Shown: positions 16,774-26,165, counted from the stretch's first letter. The stretch: DNA of 64,000 bases from Oceanobacillus jeddahensis (GCF_000750635.1 NZ_CCDM010000006.1:329302-393301); one strand, 5' to 3'. The notes: generated by a model from the letters alone, not told the origin. A program made the numbers and translations.

Positions 16774-17477
16774 TGAAAAATGAAAAAACGGGACATTTGT
16801 ATCGCTTAAGAGCATTGCTTTATAAGGACATCTGTGATTTGCGCTGGAATGGGCAGGTGCTCTTTAACCTGATTACAGGTGCTATTTTGATTTCGTTGTT
16901 TGCCTTGCTTCCACACGAGGAAATTCCGGTTTCGTTTGTGTTTGCATTTGTTTTTGGTATGCTGACATTGCTGATGCAGGGAAATCTAGTAGTAGAAGAA
17001 AAGGAGCAAAGGACCATCCGGCGTTTGAAGCAGGCTGGTTTTTCGCTAAAAGAAATTCTTCTGTCTAAAATGATGGTAACTTTTACGACAACGGTACTTA
17101 TATTGATTCTTTTCTTTGTACTTTATGGGGATCATCTTCTGTTTCATTTACAGCTATGTATACTTGTTTTGCCTATCATAATGATGATGTTAATTGCAGG
17201 TACTTTCTTAGGAATAAAAACAAAGAACACAATTGAAGTCAGTCTTTATGGCTCGCCAATTATGATATTCTATTTTTTCTTGGAAGGTCTTTTGATGAAT
17301 AGCAGCAGGGAAGCGATGCCCTGGCTGGCAATTTTTCCTAATTATCATATTCATTATGGAATTGAACAAATCTATTTCAATGAATCCTTTTTTTCTTATT
17401 TAGCTGTACCTTTGATTTGGATGGCAGCGGTAATGATAGTGTTTATAAGCTGGTACAAAAAGCAGCAATTTAATTAG
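16770..17477 (+). CDS. ABC-2 type permease paired with the ABC-LytTR protein
   Basis: A 235-residue protein with six hydrophobic helices and the ABC-2 pattern NLVVEEKEQRTIRRLKQAGFSL after the second helix. It starts inside the stop of the ABC-LytTR gene (ATGA). With a partner lacking a Walker A, this may be a sensor or a transporter served by another ATPase. Cargo unknown. Confidence 0.8.
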   Translation: MMKNEKTGHLYRLRALLYKDICDLRWNGQVLFNLITGAILISLFALLPHEEIPVSFVFAFVFGMLTLLMQGNLVVEEKEQRTIRRLKQAGFSLKEILLSKMMVTFTTTVLILILFFVLYGDHLLFHLQLCILVLPIIMMMLIAGTFLGIKTKNTIEVSLYGSPIMIFYFFLEGLLMNSSREAMPWLAIFPNYHIHYGIEQIYFNESFFSYLAVPLIWMAAVMIVFISWYKKQQFN

Positions 17478-17492
17478 GAAAATAAATTTATT

Positions 17493-17525
17493 AAAACAGT
17501 AGATGAGTTATCTGCTGTTTTTTTT
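17493..17525 (+). terminator. Rho-independent terminator
   Basis: Arms AAACAGTAGAT and ATCTGCTGTTT with a following T8 run. Confidence 0.9.
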
Positions 17526-17804
17526 GGAAGTGTTTACGAAATAAGTAAAATCACGTTCAAAATTATAAGTCTGAATTATTTGTCAATTGAACAAAAAGAG
17601 TCAAATATAAGAAATAAGCATTAAATGAATGTTTTTGTACGATAAGGTGTAAATCAATCCATTATTTGCTTTTTTATACGTTTATTTGCCTGCTTACAGC
17701 ATTTGAAGGAGTTGTTATAGAAAAGATAAAATGTAATCTATCATGCATAAATTCCTTTTAAAAGGGGATATAGGATTATTTTACATATGTAAGAAAGGGG
17801 AGCA
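17526..17804. other. Intergenic, AT-rich, no feature recognised
   Basis: No coding frame, hairpin or clear promoter was recognised between the terminator and the betaine-binding protein gene, apart from the ribosome site AAAGGGGAG. An osmotically regulated promoter would be expected here but I cannot point to it. Confidence 0.4.
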
Positions 17805-18725
17805 ATGTTAATGATGAAGAAAATAAAAGGAATTGGATTTATACTTTCTATTTTAGCTGTATTCTTACTTGCAGCTTGTGGAGGATCCGATGATGATTCT
17901 ACGGAAGAGAATGGTGAAACGAATTACAGTGAAGCAGTAGATCATACGATTATCGGTATTGAACCCGGAGCTGGCATTTCTGTAGCTACAGAAAATGCTC
18001 TAGAAGAATATGACAATCTAGATGGCTGGGACGTGGAGCTCTCATCTACTGGAGCAATGATGTCTGAATTAGGAACAGCTATTGATAATGAAGAACCAAT
18101 CGTTATTACAGGATGGAATCCGCATTGGATGTTTGCGCTTTATCCGGATATGAAATATTTAGATGATCCAAAAGAGATTTATGGAGGAGAAGAAACGATC
18201 AATTCATTGGCACGACTTGGACTAGAAGAAGACAATCCGGATGCTTATCAATTTATTTCCCAATTTGAATGGGATGTGGAAGATATGGAAGAGATCATGC
18301 TTGAAACAGAAGAAACTGGCGGAGATATTGAAGATATCTCAGCACAATGGGTTGAAGACAATCAGGATAAAGTATCTGCTTGGGCAGAAGGAGTCAATGA
18401 GGGCAACGGCGCAGAAATAGAGCTTGCATCTACACCATGGGATTCAGAGCGTGCTTCTTCCGGAGTCTTAAAAGCGGCTATGGAACAGCATGGTTTTGAA
18501 GTGACAGTAACGGAAGTAGATGTAGCAGTTGTGTTTGAATCGGTTGCTTCAGGAGATGTAGATGCTACTTTAGCAGCATGGTTACCGGTAACACATAGTG
18601 AATTCTATGAAGCTAATCAGGATAATTTTGAAGATTTAGGGCCTAATCTAGAAGGTGCTAGAATTGGTATTGTTGTTCCCGAATACATGGATATTGATTC
18701 GATTGAAGATTTAGAAGCAGAATAA
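17805..18725 (+). CDS. Glycine betaine/proline-type substrate-binding lipoprotein (OpuAC family)
   Basis: A 306-residue protein with a lipoprotein signal (lipobox LLAAC) and a Ser/Asp-rich linker. Motifs VITGWNPHWMFALYPDMKYLDDP and ATLAAWLPVTHSEF are typical of OpuAC-type proteins that bind betaine through tryptophan cages (W-N-P-H-W). The protein is strongly acidic, as expected for surface proteins of halotolerant bacilli. No ATPase or permease gene accompanies it, so it must serve a transporter encoded elsewhere. ATGs at 17811 and 17814 are alternative starts with better spacing. Confidence 0.9.
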   Translation: MLMMKKIKGIGFILSILAVFLLAACGGSDDDSTEENGETNYSEAVDHTIIGIEPGAGISVATENALEEYDNLDGWDVELSSTGAMMSELGTAIDNEEPIVITGWNPHWMFALYPDMKYLDDPKEIYGGEETINSLARLGLEEDNPDAYQFISQFEWDVEDMEEIMLETEETGGDIEDISAQWVEDNQDKVSAWAEGVNEGNGAEIELASTPWDSERASSGVLKAAMEQHGFEVTVTEVDVAVVFESVASGDVDATLAAWLPVTHSEFYEANQDNFEDLGPNLEGARIGIVVPEYMDIDSIEDLEAE

Positions 18726-18740
18726 TTAAATGAAGAGAGT

Positions 18741-18799
18741 AACCCTTAAATGATAAGAAGCGGTAATTAGCAGCTTCTTATCATTTAAGGGTTTTTATT
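18741..18799 (+). terminator. Very strong terminator after the betaine-binding gene
   Basis: Two perfect 21-bp arms (18741-18761 and 18773-18793; core TGATAAGAAGC/GCTTCTTATCA) end in GTTTTTATTTT. Confidence 0.95.
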
Positions 18800-18975
18800 T
18801 TATTTATATGTTGTTAAATTATGATATGCAGCAGTAGTAATAATTCAAAAGAAGAAAAAATACTATCTAATCGATATATCCTTTTCAAATCTCCTGCCTT
18901 TGATTTAATATAGAGGGAGGATAAAAAAGGAAGCATACATAATAATGAAATATGTATGAACAGGGGGGTGCAGTT

Positions 18976-19431
18976 TTGCGGACAGGAGAAGCGAAATATA
19001 ACTTAAGTATAGTATTTATTATCATTGCAGTTCTAGCATATAGTCTTTTAGCAATGCAATCCTATAGTGTACTAGATGATTTGGACTCGAATGGGGATTT
19101 CCGGGAATATCTAGAAGAAAATTTACAAGAAACAGGGGATGACATTGCTGGTATAACAATGGAGGAACAGATCGAAATTTTTGGTAACGTTATAACCTTT
19201 GTGATTATAGTTTCGATTATTTATATTGTTTTAGGCATTGTGGCAGCTGTGTTTTTAGCTAAGCAAAAAAGAGTTAAACTGATTGGGGTTCTGCTGATTA
19301 TTTTAGGGGTAATAAGTGCTGTTTTAACATTTGTTTTAGGGCTTATAGGAGTCGTGTCTAGTCTAGGTTATCTTATTGCCGGCGTGCTTACAGTGGTAAA
19401 GCATCGGAGAGCGGGAAATTCAATGGTATAA
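18976..19431 (+). CDS. DUF4064-like membrane protein
   Basis: A 152-residue protein with about four helices. The N-terminus RTGEAKYNLSIVFIIIAVLA and the C-terminal YLIAGVLTVVKHRR fit DUF4064 proteins of Bacilli, of unknown function. I chose the TTG at 18976 because AGGGGGGTG lies 5 nt before it and the domain begins there; an upstream in-frame ATG at 18952 has no ribosome site. Confidence 0.65.
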   Translation: MRTGEAKYNLSIVFIIIAVLAYSLLAMQSYSVLDDLDSNGDFREYLEENLQETGDDIAGITMEEQIEIFGNVITFVIIVSIIYIVLGIVAAVFLAKQKRVKLIGVLLIILGVISAVLTFVLGLIGVVSSLGYLIAGVLTVVKHRRAGNSMV

Positions 19432-19449
19432 GCGATAGTTTAAGAAGGA

Positions 19450-19486
19450 AGCACAAATACGAGTGATTGGTATTTGTGCTTTTTTG
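19450..19486 (+). terminator. Rho-independent terminator
   Basis: Arms AGCACAAATAC and GTATTTGTGCT followed by TTTTT. Confidence 0.9.
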
Positions 19487-19500
19487 CACTTTAAGAAAAT

Positions 19501-19733
19501 ATAAAACGAAACTTCATTCAGTGGGAGTTTTTCGACGCACAACTCTTTATGATGGGACGAGTAATCGCATCCCCAGTCCCAGGACGTCGCGAACTTAGTC
19601 TGCTTTCTTCATTCTCCCACTGAATTAGCCTAAGTGATTCAGGAAGTTAGCGCCCGTTATCTCTCGCCTAAATCAATTTATTTTCGCTCTTTATTTTGAG
19701 GCGGGAGTTTTACGGGCGGTTCTCCGTTATAAA
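19501..19733 (+). repeat. Two-hairpin intergenic repeat, copy A (full length)
   Basis: It begins ATAAAACGAAACTTC and ends CGGTTCTCCGTTATAAA. Stem 1 uses ATTCAGTGGGAG and CTCCCACTGAAT; stem 2 uses CGCCCGT/ACGGGCG plus CTCTCGCC/GGCGGGAG. Six more copies occur in the window, in both orientations. It fills most of the 370-bp gap before the ABC operon. Confidence 0.9.
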
Positions 19734-19803
19734 ATAATTAATTACTCTTCTTTATAATTCCTTTATTTTTATCACTTAACCTAAACATAGGAGGTTGATA
19801 CGA

Positions 19804-20532
19804 ATGAAGGAAAATATAGTATCTGTACAACATATAACAAAAAAAGTTAAACGGAGATACCTGCTTCAAGGCATTCAATTTCAGATTGAAAAAGGGGAAA
19901 TTTGTGGTTTGCTCGGGCCGAACGGGGCAGGAAAAACAACCTTGCTGCGAGTGCTTACTGGATTAATTCAGCCTGATGAGGGAGATGTTTTTATTCAAGG
20001 CAACAGCGTCATCAAAAACCGGCAGGCAGGACTTTCTGAGATTGGTGCAATCATCGAAAATCCGATTTTCTTTCCTTATATGACAGGAAGAGAGAATTTG
20101 TTCAATTTGGCTTTGCTTCATTCACAATTAACAAAGCAAACGCGAAAAGAGAAGGTAGAAGAAGTACTTCAAATTGTTCAGCTTGAAGATAGAGCGGATG
20201 ATAAGGTTCGGACATATTCATTGGGAATGAAGCAGCGGCTTGGGATTGCGCAAGCTTTATTAGGAGATCCTTCTTTACTGGTTTTGGATGAGCCGGCGAA
20301 TGGACTGGACCCGATGGGGATTCGCGAGTTAAGGGAGTTGATTTTAAGACTGAACGAGGAATTTGGAATGACGATTCTTATTTCCAGTCATTTATTGGAT
20401 GAAATTCAGCGGGTTTGTGAGCAGCTGGTTGTTATCAGAGAAGGAGAAGTATTATGGACTGGACCAATGGAAAACCTGGCGAGGGAAGGGCAGCAGTTAG
20501 AAGATGCGTTTGTGGAGCTGGTTTCCCGATGA
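19804..20532 (+). CDS. ABC exporter ATPase, peptide-antibiotic resistance type
   Basis: A 242-residue ATPase with Walker A GPNGAGKTT, signature YSLGMKQRLGIAQAL and Walker B LLVLDEPANGLDP. It resembles BcrA/SpaF/NisF proteins that, with two permeases, remove bacitracin or lantibiotics. AGGAGG lies 9 nt before this ATG; a TTG at 19795 is too close to the ribosome site. First gene of a five-gene set ending in a two-component system. Confidence 0.9.
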   Translation: MKENIVSVQHITKKVKRRYLLQGIQFQIEKGEICGLLGPNGAGKTTLLRVLTGLIQPDEGDVFIQGNSVIKNRQAGLSEIGAIIENPIFFPYMTGRENLFNLALLHSQLTKQTRKEKVEEVLQIVQLEDRADDKVRTYSLGMKQRLGIAQALLGDPSLLVLDEPANGLDPMGIRELRELILRLNEEFGMTILISSHLLDEIQRVCEQLVVIREGEVLWTGPMENLAREGQQLEDAFVELVSR

Positions 20533-21356
20533 AATATATTTTAAACAGCGAGTGGCATCGGTTATGGAAGCGAAAAACAACTTGGATTGCATTCTTGAGT
20601 ATTCCAGTTCTTTTGTTTGCAGCAGCGAGCTATTTAAACACACAGAATGCAGCAGTTAATCCTGATCTTGCTCAGTATACGGTAGCCTGGAATTTTCCTG
20701 TGCTTGGCTTATCAGAAATGCTTTTTACTGCTTTTCACGGAGTGATTTTATTGCTGGTCAGTCTATCTGTAACCGAAGAATACCGATCTGGACAGTTGCG
20801 GATGGTACTAATTCGTTCCTTCTCTTTCAGTCAAGTGATGGCAGCCAAATATATAGTTGTTATTGGAGCCATGTTTCTGTACTTTATTCTTTATTTTATC
20901 TGCAGCCATGTTATCGGATTCGTCTTTTTTGAAAAACCGGATGAATATATGCGATTCTATTACTCCGCGCCCGTGAGTGTAGCAGAGGGAATAAGTTATA
21001 ATGTGGCCTTTTATGGTTTGGCTTTTCTGACGATGATTGTCATGATTACTGTGTTTTTCTTATTGGCTGTTATCAGCCGAACAACGACAACAGCTATTGG
21101 TGCTGGGGTAGGATTTTTATTATTATCCTTTACTTATCCGCAAATTTTGAACTTTTTTCAGGAGCTAATAAATGAAGGCACGTATATGCGGATATTTTTT
21201 ACATCCATCCCCATGATTCAATGGGAAGGATTGACATTAATGCTTTCAGAAAACAAAGAATGGTTATATTGGAATCTTCTCATTTTGTTTATGTATATGG
21301 TTCCTTTGATCAGTTTACTTTATTTTATTTGCAGAAGAAAAAATGCTTTTATTTAG
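20529..21356 (+). CDS. ABC-2 permease (first) of the peptide exporter
   Basis: A 275-residue protein starting in the stop of the ATPase gene (ATGA). It has six helices and the pattern SVTEEYRSGQLRMVLIRSFS after helix 2, characteristic of BcrB/SpaE/SpaG-type permeases. The N-terminus (SEWHRLWKRKTTWIAF) is the usual amphipathic start. Confidence 0.87.
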   Translation: MKYILNSEWHRLWKRKTTWIAFLSIPVLLFAAASYLNTQNAAVNPDLAQYTVAWNFPVLGLSEMLFTAFHGVILLLVSLSVTEEYRSGQLRMVLIRSFSFSQVMAAKYIVVIGAMFLYFILYFICSHVIGFVFFEKPDEYMRFYYSAPVSVAEGISYNVAFYGLAFLTMIVMITVFFLLAVISRTTTTAIGAGVGFLLLSFTYPQILNFFQELINEGTYMRIFFTSIPMIQWEGLTLMLSENKEWLYWNLLILFMYMVPLISLLYFICRRKNAFI

Positions 21357-21368
21357 GTGGTGATTATC

Positions 21369-22136
21369 TTGAAAAATATATTACGAAGTGAGACAGAACG
21401 GATTTTTAAAAGGAAAAAGACATGGATTGGAATTGGTATTTATTTGCTGCTGATTGGATTTCAATGCTTATTTCTTTCGGCGTTTGGCGGAGTTGCTTTT
21501 TACAGTCCGGAAGAAGAGGTTACTTTGAATGCTTTAAATACAGCACCCTTCCTGCTCAGAGAGTTGGGTCTATTCTTCTTATTTATTCTGATTCCCATGC
21601 TTGTTGTGGACAGCTTTAATGGAGAATATACATCTGGTGCGTATCGGATGGTGTTATTAAGACCTGTTCCAAGAGGAAAGCTATTCATGGCGAAGATTAT
21701 AGTATTATCTATTATTGTTTTTCTGCTGTTAATGATTACAATGGCAGCAGGTATAATCTATGGACAACTGGCATTTCCCGGTGTTACAGAAACTACTTTT
21801 TTAGATACGGAAATGCTTCAGCCGCTCGCAGCATATGGCTATGTATTTTTATATTATCTGACCGCTTTTGTTATTTTGGTTTCAGCAATAATGGCAGGGA
21901 GCTTGATCAGTACTATATTGCCAAATATGATTTTAGCTTATATTGGAATCATCGGCTTTCTGGTCGGAAGCATCTATATTTCGGATTATATGGTAATTTT
22001 CCTATCCATGGCAGATACAATTTTTGTACTCTTAGCAGGGCAGAAACGGATGATGTTTTTGGTCATATTGTTTCTTATTTTGGGAAGCTATATACTGAAT
22101 ATAGGAATTTGGAAAAAGCGTGACTGGATAGGATGA
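21369..22136 (+). CDS. ABC-2 permease (second) of the peptide exporter
   Basis: A 255-residue paralogue with the same plan: LRSETERIFKRKKTWIGIG at the start and FNGEYTSGAYRMVLLRPVPR after helix 2. I chose the TTG at 21369 because AGGTGG lies 8 nt before it; a GTG at 21357 lacks a site. It overlaps the response regulator start by 4 bp, joining exporter and regulators in one transcript. Confidence 0.85.
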   Translation: MKNILRSETERIFKRKKTWIGIGIYLLLIGFQCLFLSAFGGVAFYSPEEEVTLNALNTAPFLLRELGLFFLFILIPMLVVDSFNGEYTSGAYRMVLLRPVPRGKLFMAKIIVLSIIVFLLLMITMAAGIIYGQLAFPGVTETTFLDTEMLQPLAAYGYVFLYYLTAFVILVSAIMAGSLISTILPNMILAYIGIIGFLVGSIYISDYMVIFLSMADTIFVLLAGQKRMMFLVILFLILGSYILNIGIWKKRDWIG

Positions 22137-22822
22137 TAAAAGTGAAAAGCAAAATTATGCTGGTAGATGATGAGAAAGATATTGTTACTTTTATGAAAGA
22201 CTCCTTGGAGGATGAAGGGTACCAGGTGCTGGTTGCCTATCATGGGGAAGAAGCTTTACGTCAGCTCCCGGAACAGCCGGACTTAATCGTTTTGGATATT
22301 ATGATGCCAGGAATGGACGGCTATCAACTCTGTGAAGAAATTAGGCAGCATGTCTCCTGTCCGATTCTATTTGTCAGCGCAAAAAATACAGAGCATGATC
22401 GGATTAAAGGGCTGATGGTCGGAGGTGATGATTATATTGAAAAGCCGTTCAGTCTAAAAGAATTAAAAACAAGAATTTATGCGCATTTGCGTCGGGAGCA
22501 AAGGAATGCTTATAAGGCTTATCATCGCATGCATGCGAAAAATCTTATTATTGATACATCGGCATATGAGGTGTTTTACCAGGATAAAAAGATTCCCTTC
22601 ACCTATCGGGAATTTGAAATCATCACGTTTTTTGTGATGCACCCTAATCAGGTTTTTACCAAGGAACAAATCTATGAGCAGGTTTGGGGGATAGATTCTT
22701 TTGGGGATTCTACAACCATCATCGAGCATATTAAGAAAATACGTGCAAAAATTCAAAAATATGATCCGTCCACTTCATATATAATAACGGTATGGGGTGT
22801 CGGATACAAATGGGAAGGCTAG
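22133..22822 (+). CDS. OmpR-family response regulator
   Basis: A 229-residue protein. The receiver domain (residues ~6-118) has the phosphoacceptor Asp55 in LIVLDIMMPG, acidic DDE at 12-14 and Lys in YIEKPFS. The C-terminal winged helix (~130-228) contains FTYREFEIITFF and YIITVWGVGYKW. It is encoded between the exporter and its kinase, like the regulators of lantibiotic immunity operons. Confidence 0.93.
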   Translation: MIKVKSKIMLVDDEKDIVTFMKDSLEDEGYQVLVAYHGEEALRQLPEQPDLIVLDIMMPGMDGYQLCEEIRQHVSCPILFVSAKNTEHDRIKGLMVGGDDYIEKPFSLKELKTRIYAHLRREQRNAYKAYHRMHAKNLIIDTSAYEVFYQDKKIPFTYREFEIITFFVMHPNQVFTKEQIYEQVWGIDSFGDSTTIIEHIKKIRAKIQKYDPSTSYIITVWGVGYKWEG

Positions 22823-22826
22823 CCTT

Positions 22827-24272
22827 ATGCAACACTTAAGGAAACAATTAAGCCGTCATTTTTACCGAATTATGCTATTTAGTATTTTGGCAACGATCCT
22901 TACCTGGGTGATTGGGCTCCTATTATTTCAACTCATCTATCAGAATAAAACGTTGAATCCTGCTAATTATTATGAAAGCCAGATACCTGAGCTTGTTGAA
23001 TTTGTAAATGAACAGGAAGACGTATTGAATCCCGATAACCAAGCCGTATTAGAAGAGCGGATTCCTTTAGAAGGGATAGACTATCAAATCGTTGATACGG
23101 ATGGTGTGATGCAATATGGCAGTATGCAAGATCGTTATATTGCATCGAGAGAGGATGTATTAACGGAATTGAATAATAATATTTACGATGGAGATCAAAT
23201 TGTTATTTATTATCCGATTACAGATAATGAACAACATCTTCAGGGAGCGGTTGGTTTTCGATATGTGTTGTCAGTCATGTCATCCAATGCTGAGTCACAA
23301 CCAGTACTTCTCAGCTTATTTATTTTCTTCTTACTTGTTCCATTTGTTTATATTTACTTATTTACGTATACCATTGGAAAACGATGGGCAAAAAGAATGG
23401 AAGAGCCGTTTAATGAAATTATCACCGGAGCCAGAAAAATAGAAAATCAAGATTTAAACTTTACGATACGCAATAATAGTAATATCAAAGAATTACATCA
23501 GTTAATCGCAGCTTTTGATAAGATGAAAACAGCATTAAAAGAAGCACTTGAAAAACAGTGGAGTTTGGAAGAAGATAGAAGAGAAATGGTTGCAGCTGTT
23601 GCGCATGACTTGAAAACGCCCTTAACGATTATACAAGGACATGCAGAAGGGATTTTAGAAAGCAATCAGGAGCTTATCAAACGGAATAGACAATATATAG
23701 AGACAATTATATTTAATTGCCAGCGCTCGATTCGTTTAATTCAGGAGTTAAATGATGTATCCAGTTATGAAAAGACAGAATTTCATTTAGAAGTGGAGCC
23801 GACAGATGTGGAAGCACTGATCCAGTCTAAAATCAAGGAGTATCAGCAGTTATGTGATACACAGGAGATCCGGCTGCAAACATCGATACATTATTCCGAT
23901 GGACAGCATGATTTATTTTATCTGGATTCATTTCGGATAAATCAAATGCTGGATAATATATTAACAAACTGTTTACGGTATACACCAGAACAGGGGGTTA
24001 TTACTTGGGATACGTATATAGCGGAGGAAGAACTGAAAATAGTAATTATGGACAGCGGTCCAGGATTTTCAAAACAAAACAAGAAGCAGTTGTTTAAGAA
24101 GTTCTTCCGGGAGGATAAAGCGCGGAATAGCGCGGACGGTCATTCCGGTTTGGGATTATTTATCGCTAAAGCCATCGTAGAAAAGCACCAGGGTGAAATC
24201 AGTGCAGATAATCATCCTGATAGCGGAGCGGTTTTTACGGTGATTATTCGGAATATGAAAAATAAAATGTAA
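22827..24272 (+). CDS. Sensor histidine kinase, HAMP/HisKA type
   Basis: A 481-residue kinase. Two membrane helices flank an extracellular domain of ~120 residues, followed by a HAMP-like region, the H box VAHDLKTPLTII and the ATPase motifs (N box NILTNCLRY, DSGPGFS, GLGLFIAKAI). The ATG at 22827 has GGAAGG 8 nt upstream. It should sense a peptide antibiotic or membrane stress and activate the exporter genes. Confidence 0.9.
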   Translation: MQHLRKQLSRHFYRIMLFSILATILTWVIGLLLFQLIYQNKTLNPANYYESQIPELVEFVNEQEDVLNPDNQAVLEERIPLEGIDYQIVDTDGVMQYGSMQDRYIASREDVLTELNNNIYDGDQIVIYYPITDNEQHLQGAVGFRYVLSVMSSNAESQPVLLSLFIFFLLVPFVYIYLFTYTIGKRWAKRMEEPFNEIITGARKIENQDLNFTIRNNSNIKELHQLIAAFDKMKTALKEALEKQWSLEEDRREMVAAVAHDLKTPLTIIQGHAEGILESNQELIKRNRQYIETIIFNCQRSIRLIQELNDVSSYEKTEFHLEVEPTDVEALIQSKIKEYQQLCDTQEIRLQTSIHYSDGQHDLFYLDSFRINQMLDNILTNCLRYTPEQGVITWDTYIAEEELKIVIMDSGPGFSKQNKKQLFKKFFREDKARNSADGHSGLGLFIAKAIVEKHQGEISADNHPDSGAVFTVIIRNMKNKM

Positions 24273-24278
24273 GAATTT

Positions 24279-24315
24279 AAATCCATGCATCTATAAAGGA
24301 GTATGGATTTTTTTC
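24279..24315 (+). terminator. Probable terminator of the exporter/two-component operon
   Basis: Short stem AAATCCAT/ATGGATTT followed by TTTT. Weaker than the others in this window. Confidence 0.6.
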
Positions 24316-24562
24316 ATATCTGGAAATAATAAAAACCCATTATAACAGGATTTTAAAAATGAAAGTAAGAACATTATAAAAACGCGTTCTTCTAATGTTC
24401 ACAAATTCTACTAATAAAATCTTCTATACAAACTGATTCATTGGAATTAAAATGGTATATGGTATATATTTTTCATAGTGCTTAAAATTTATTACTCCTA
24501 TGTTCTGTTTTTTGTAAAGCAAGCATGTGAGTGGAAGATAGATAAAAGGGGATTAGATTAAA

Positions 24563-25480
24563 ATGGCAGAAACAATCAATGGGCAAAATCAAAAAACGCC
24601 ATTCATAAAGATACTTTCGCAAACAGTGAAGACAGGTATTATACGTTCCAATCTGGTTCCGATGTTTGCAGGATTGACATTATCTTTATACACGTACCAG
24701 ATTAGTATTACAGACAAGCTCTGGGAAATTTTATTTGCGTTTTTAGGTTCTATTTTCGTGATAGGAGCTGCTGGAGCTTTTAATAATTTATACGATCGGG
24801 AAATCGATGCAATTATGAAAAGAACGCAAGGCCGCCCGACGGTTACAGGTGAAATCAGGCCTGGAACAGTATTGTGGCTTGGTATTATCATGGCTGTAGC
24901 TGGAATTATCCTGCTTTGTTTAACAACACCACTTGCAGGATTTCTTGGCTTTCTGGGATTGTTCTTTTATATTTTTCCTTATACGATGTGGAGTAAGCGG
25001 AGAACAGTATATAATACAGAAATCGGCAGTATTTCTGGAGCGATGCCTCCATTGATCGGCTGGGCTGCGATGTATCCGGATATTACACATCCAGCGATTT
25101 TAGGTCTGTTTGTCATTGCAGTTATTTGGCAAATGCCGCATTTCTATTCGATAGCGATTCGCAGACATGAAGAATATCAAGCAGCTGGAGTTCCGATGCT
25201 TCCTGTTGTAAAAGGAGTCAGACGGACCTATATCCAGACGAATATTTATTTAATCATTATGTTTGGTATCAGCTTTTTATTAAGCTCATTGAGTGTCGGG
25301 CTTATGCTTGTATCATTGATCATGAGTCTTGGCTGGCTTATATTGAGTATTTTCGGTTATCAGCGAATGAACCCAGAAAAATGGGCAAAATCTATGTTTA
25401 TCTATTCCTTGATTCATATGACCGTTGTTTTTTCAACGGTGATTATTTATTCGTTGATGGGAATTATCTTTAAATTGTAG
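24563..25480 (+). CDS. ctaB: Protoheme IX farnesyltransferase (heme O synthase)
   Basis: A 305-residue UbiA-superfamily prenyltransferase with seven to nine helices. The Asp-rich motif NNLYDREIDAIMKRTQGRP binds farnesyl diphosphate through magnesium; a second conserved region is YTMWSKRRTVYNTEIGSISG with APPL-like MPPLIGW. It converts heme B to heme O for cytochrome oxidase. It stands alone here, without ctaA or oxidase genes, so it may be an extra copy. The start lacks a strong ribosome site but has AAAAGGGGATTAG upstream. Confidence 0.93.
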   Translation: MAETINGQNQKTPFIKILSQTVKTGIIRSNLVPMFAGLTLSLYTYQISITDKLWEILFAFLGSIFVIGAAGAFNNLYDREIDAIMKRTQGRPTVTGEIRPGTVLWLGIIMAVAGIILLCLTTPLAGFLGFLGLFFYIFPYTMWSKRRTVYNTEIGSISGAMPPLIGWAAMYPDITHPAILGLFVIAVIWQMPHFYSIAIRRHEEYQAAGVPMLPVVKGVRRTYIQTNIYLIIMFGISFLLSSLSVGLMLVSLIMSLGWLILSIFGYQRMNPEKWAKSMFIYSLIHMTVVFSTVIIYSLMGIIFKL

Positions 25481-25483
25481 TGT

Positions 25484-25565
25484 AATCAGCTTCAAAATTA
25501 TTTTGAAGCTGATTAGCAGAATATATTTAAGAAAAAACCAATTCTGACGCAGAATTGGTTTTTTT
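25484..25565. terminator. Two hairpins between convergent genes
   Basis: First stem AATCAGCTTCAAAA/TTTTGAAGCTGATT (25484-25514). Second stem AACCAATTCTG/CAGAATTGGTT followed by TTTTT (25535-25565). The second is a good plus-strand terminator for ctaB, and its A-rich 5' side also serves the minus strand. Confidence 0.85.
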
Positions 25566-25577
25566 CTATACGTCTCG

Positions 25578-26165
25578 TCAAGGAGAGTGATCAGAATTTT
25601 GGGGAGGGTTTCTTGTTTCTAAAAATAATTGATTTCGATATTCCGTTGGGGAAACACCTGTCAGCTCTTTAAATTTTAGAGAGAAATGCGTGCTGTCGTT
25701 ATACCCAGTTTCAAAGCCAGTCTCTGTCACCGACAAATCTTCTGAAAGCAGTAATTGCTTTGCCTTTTCAATTCTTATTTGATGTAAATAGTTTAAAGGG
25801 GTTGTTCCTTTAATTGCTTTAAAACAGCGTTGAATATAATAAGGATTTTTTTGCAGAATTTCGCTCAATAGGTGTAAAGAAATGGTTTCTTGATAATGTT
25901 CTTCAATATATGCTGCTGCATCTTTAGTCACCTCTTCTTTGTAGCCTTTCCAATCAATTTGATCCGCCTTGCATCTGGTACAAGGTCTGAACCCTTCTCT
26001 GATAGCAGCGTCTATACTTTTATAAATAATGACATGTTCAGGATTTGGTGTCCGAGCTGTACAAGAAGGACGGCACACTGTTTTGGTCGTCGTCAAGGCA
26101 TAGTAAAAGGAACCATCATATGTTTTGTCATTGTCCCGGATTGCAATCCATTGCTCTATATTCAA
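25578..26165 (-). CDS. AdaA-like methylphosphotriester-DNA methyltransferase/activator
   Basis: A 195-residue protein. The N-terminal Ada zinc domain (~1-80) has the four cysteines in TVCRPSCTARTP and PCTRCKAD; the first accepts a methyl group from damaged DNA. Two AraC-type helix-turn-helix motifs follow (~100-185, PYYIQRCFKAIKGTTPLNYL and TGFETGYNDSTHFSLKFK). Methylated protein would activate alkylation repair genes. I chose the TTG at 26165, which follows GGAGTGA; upstream codons have no family similarity. No methyltransferase gene lies next to it. Confidence 0.85.
   Translation of the reverse strand: MNIEQWIAIRDNDKTYDGSFYYALTTTKTVCRPSCTARTPNPEHVIIYKSIDAAIREGFRPCTRCKADQIDWKGYKEEVTKDAAAYIEEHYQETISLHLLSEILQKNPYYIQRCFKAIKGTTPLNYLHQIRIEKAKQLLLSEDLSVTETGFETGYNDSTHFSLKFKELTGVSPTEYRNQLFLETRNPPQNSDHSP

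Noticed and set aside
17478..17804. Riboswitch upstream of the betaine-binding gene
   Set aside because: Only the previous operon's terminator is structured; no known aptamer core was recognised.
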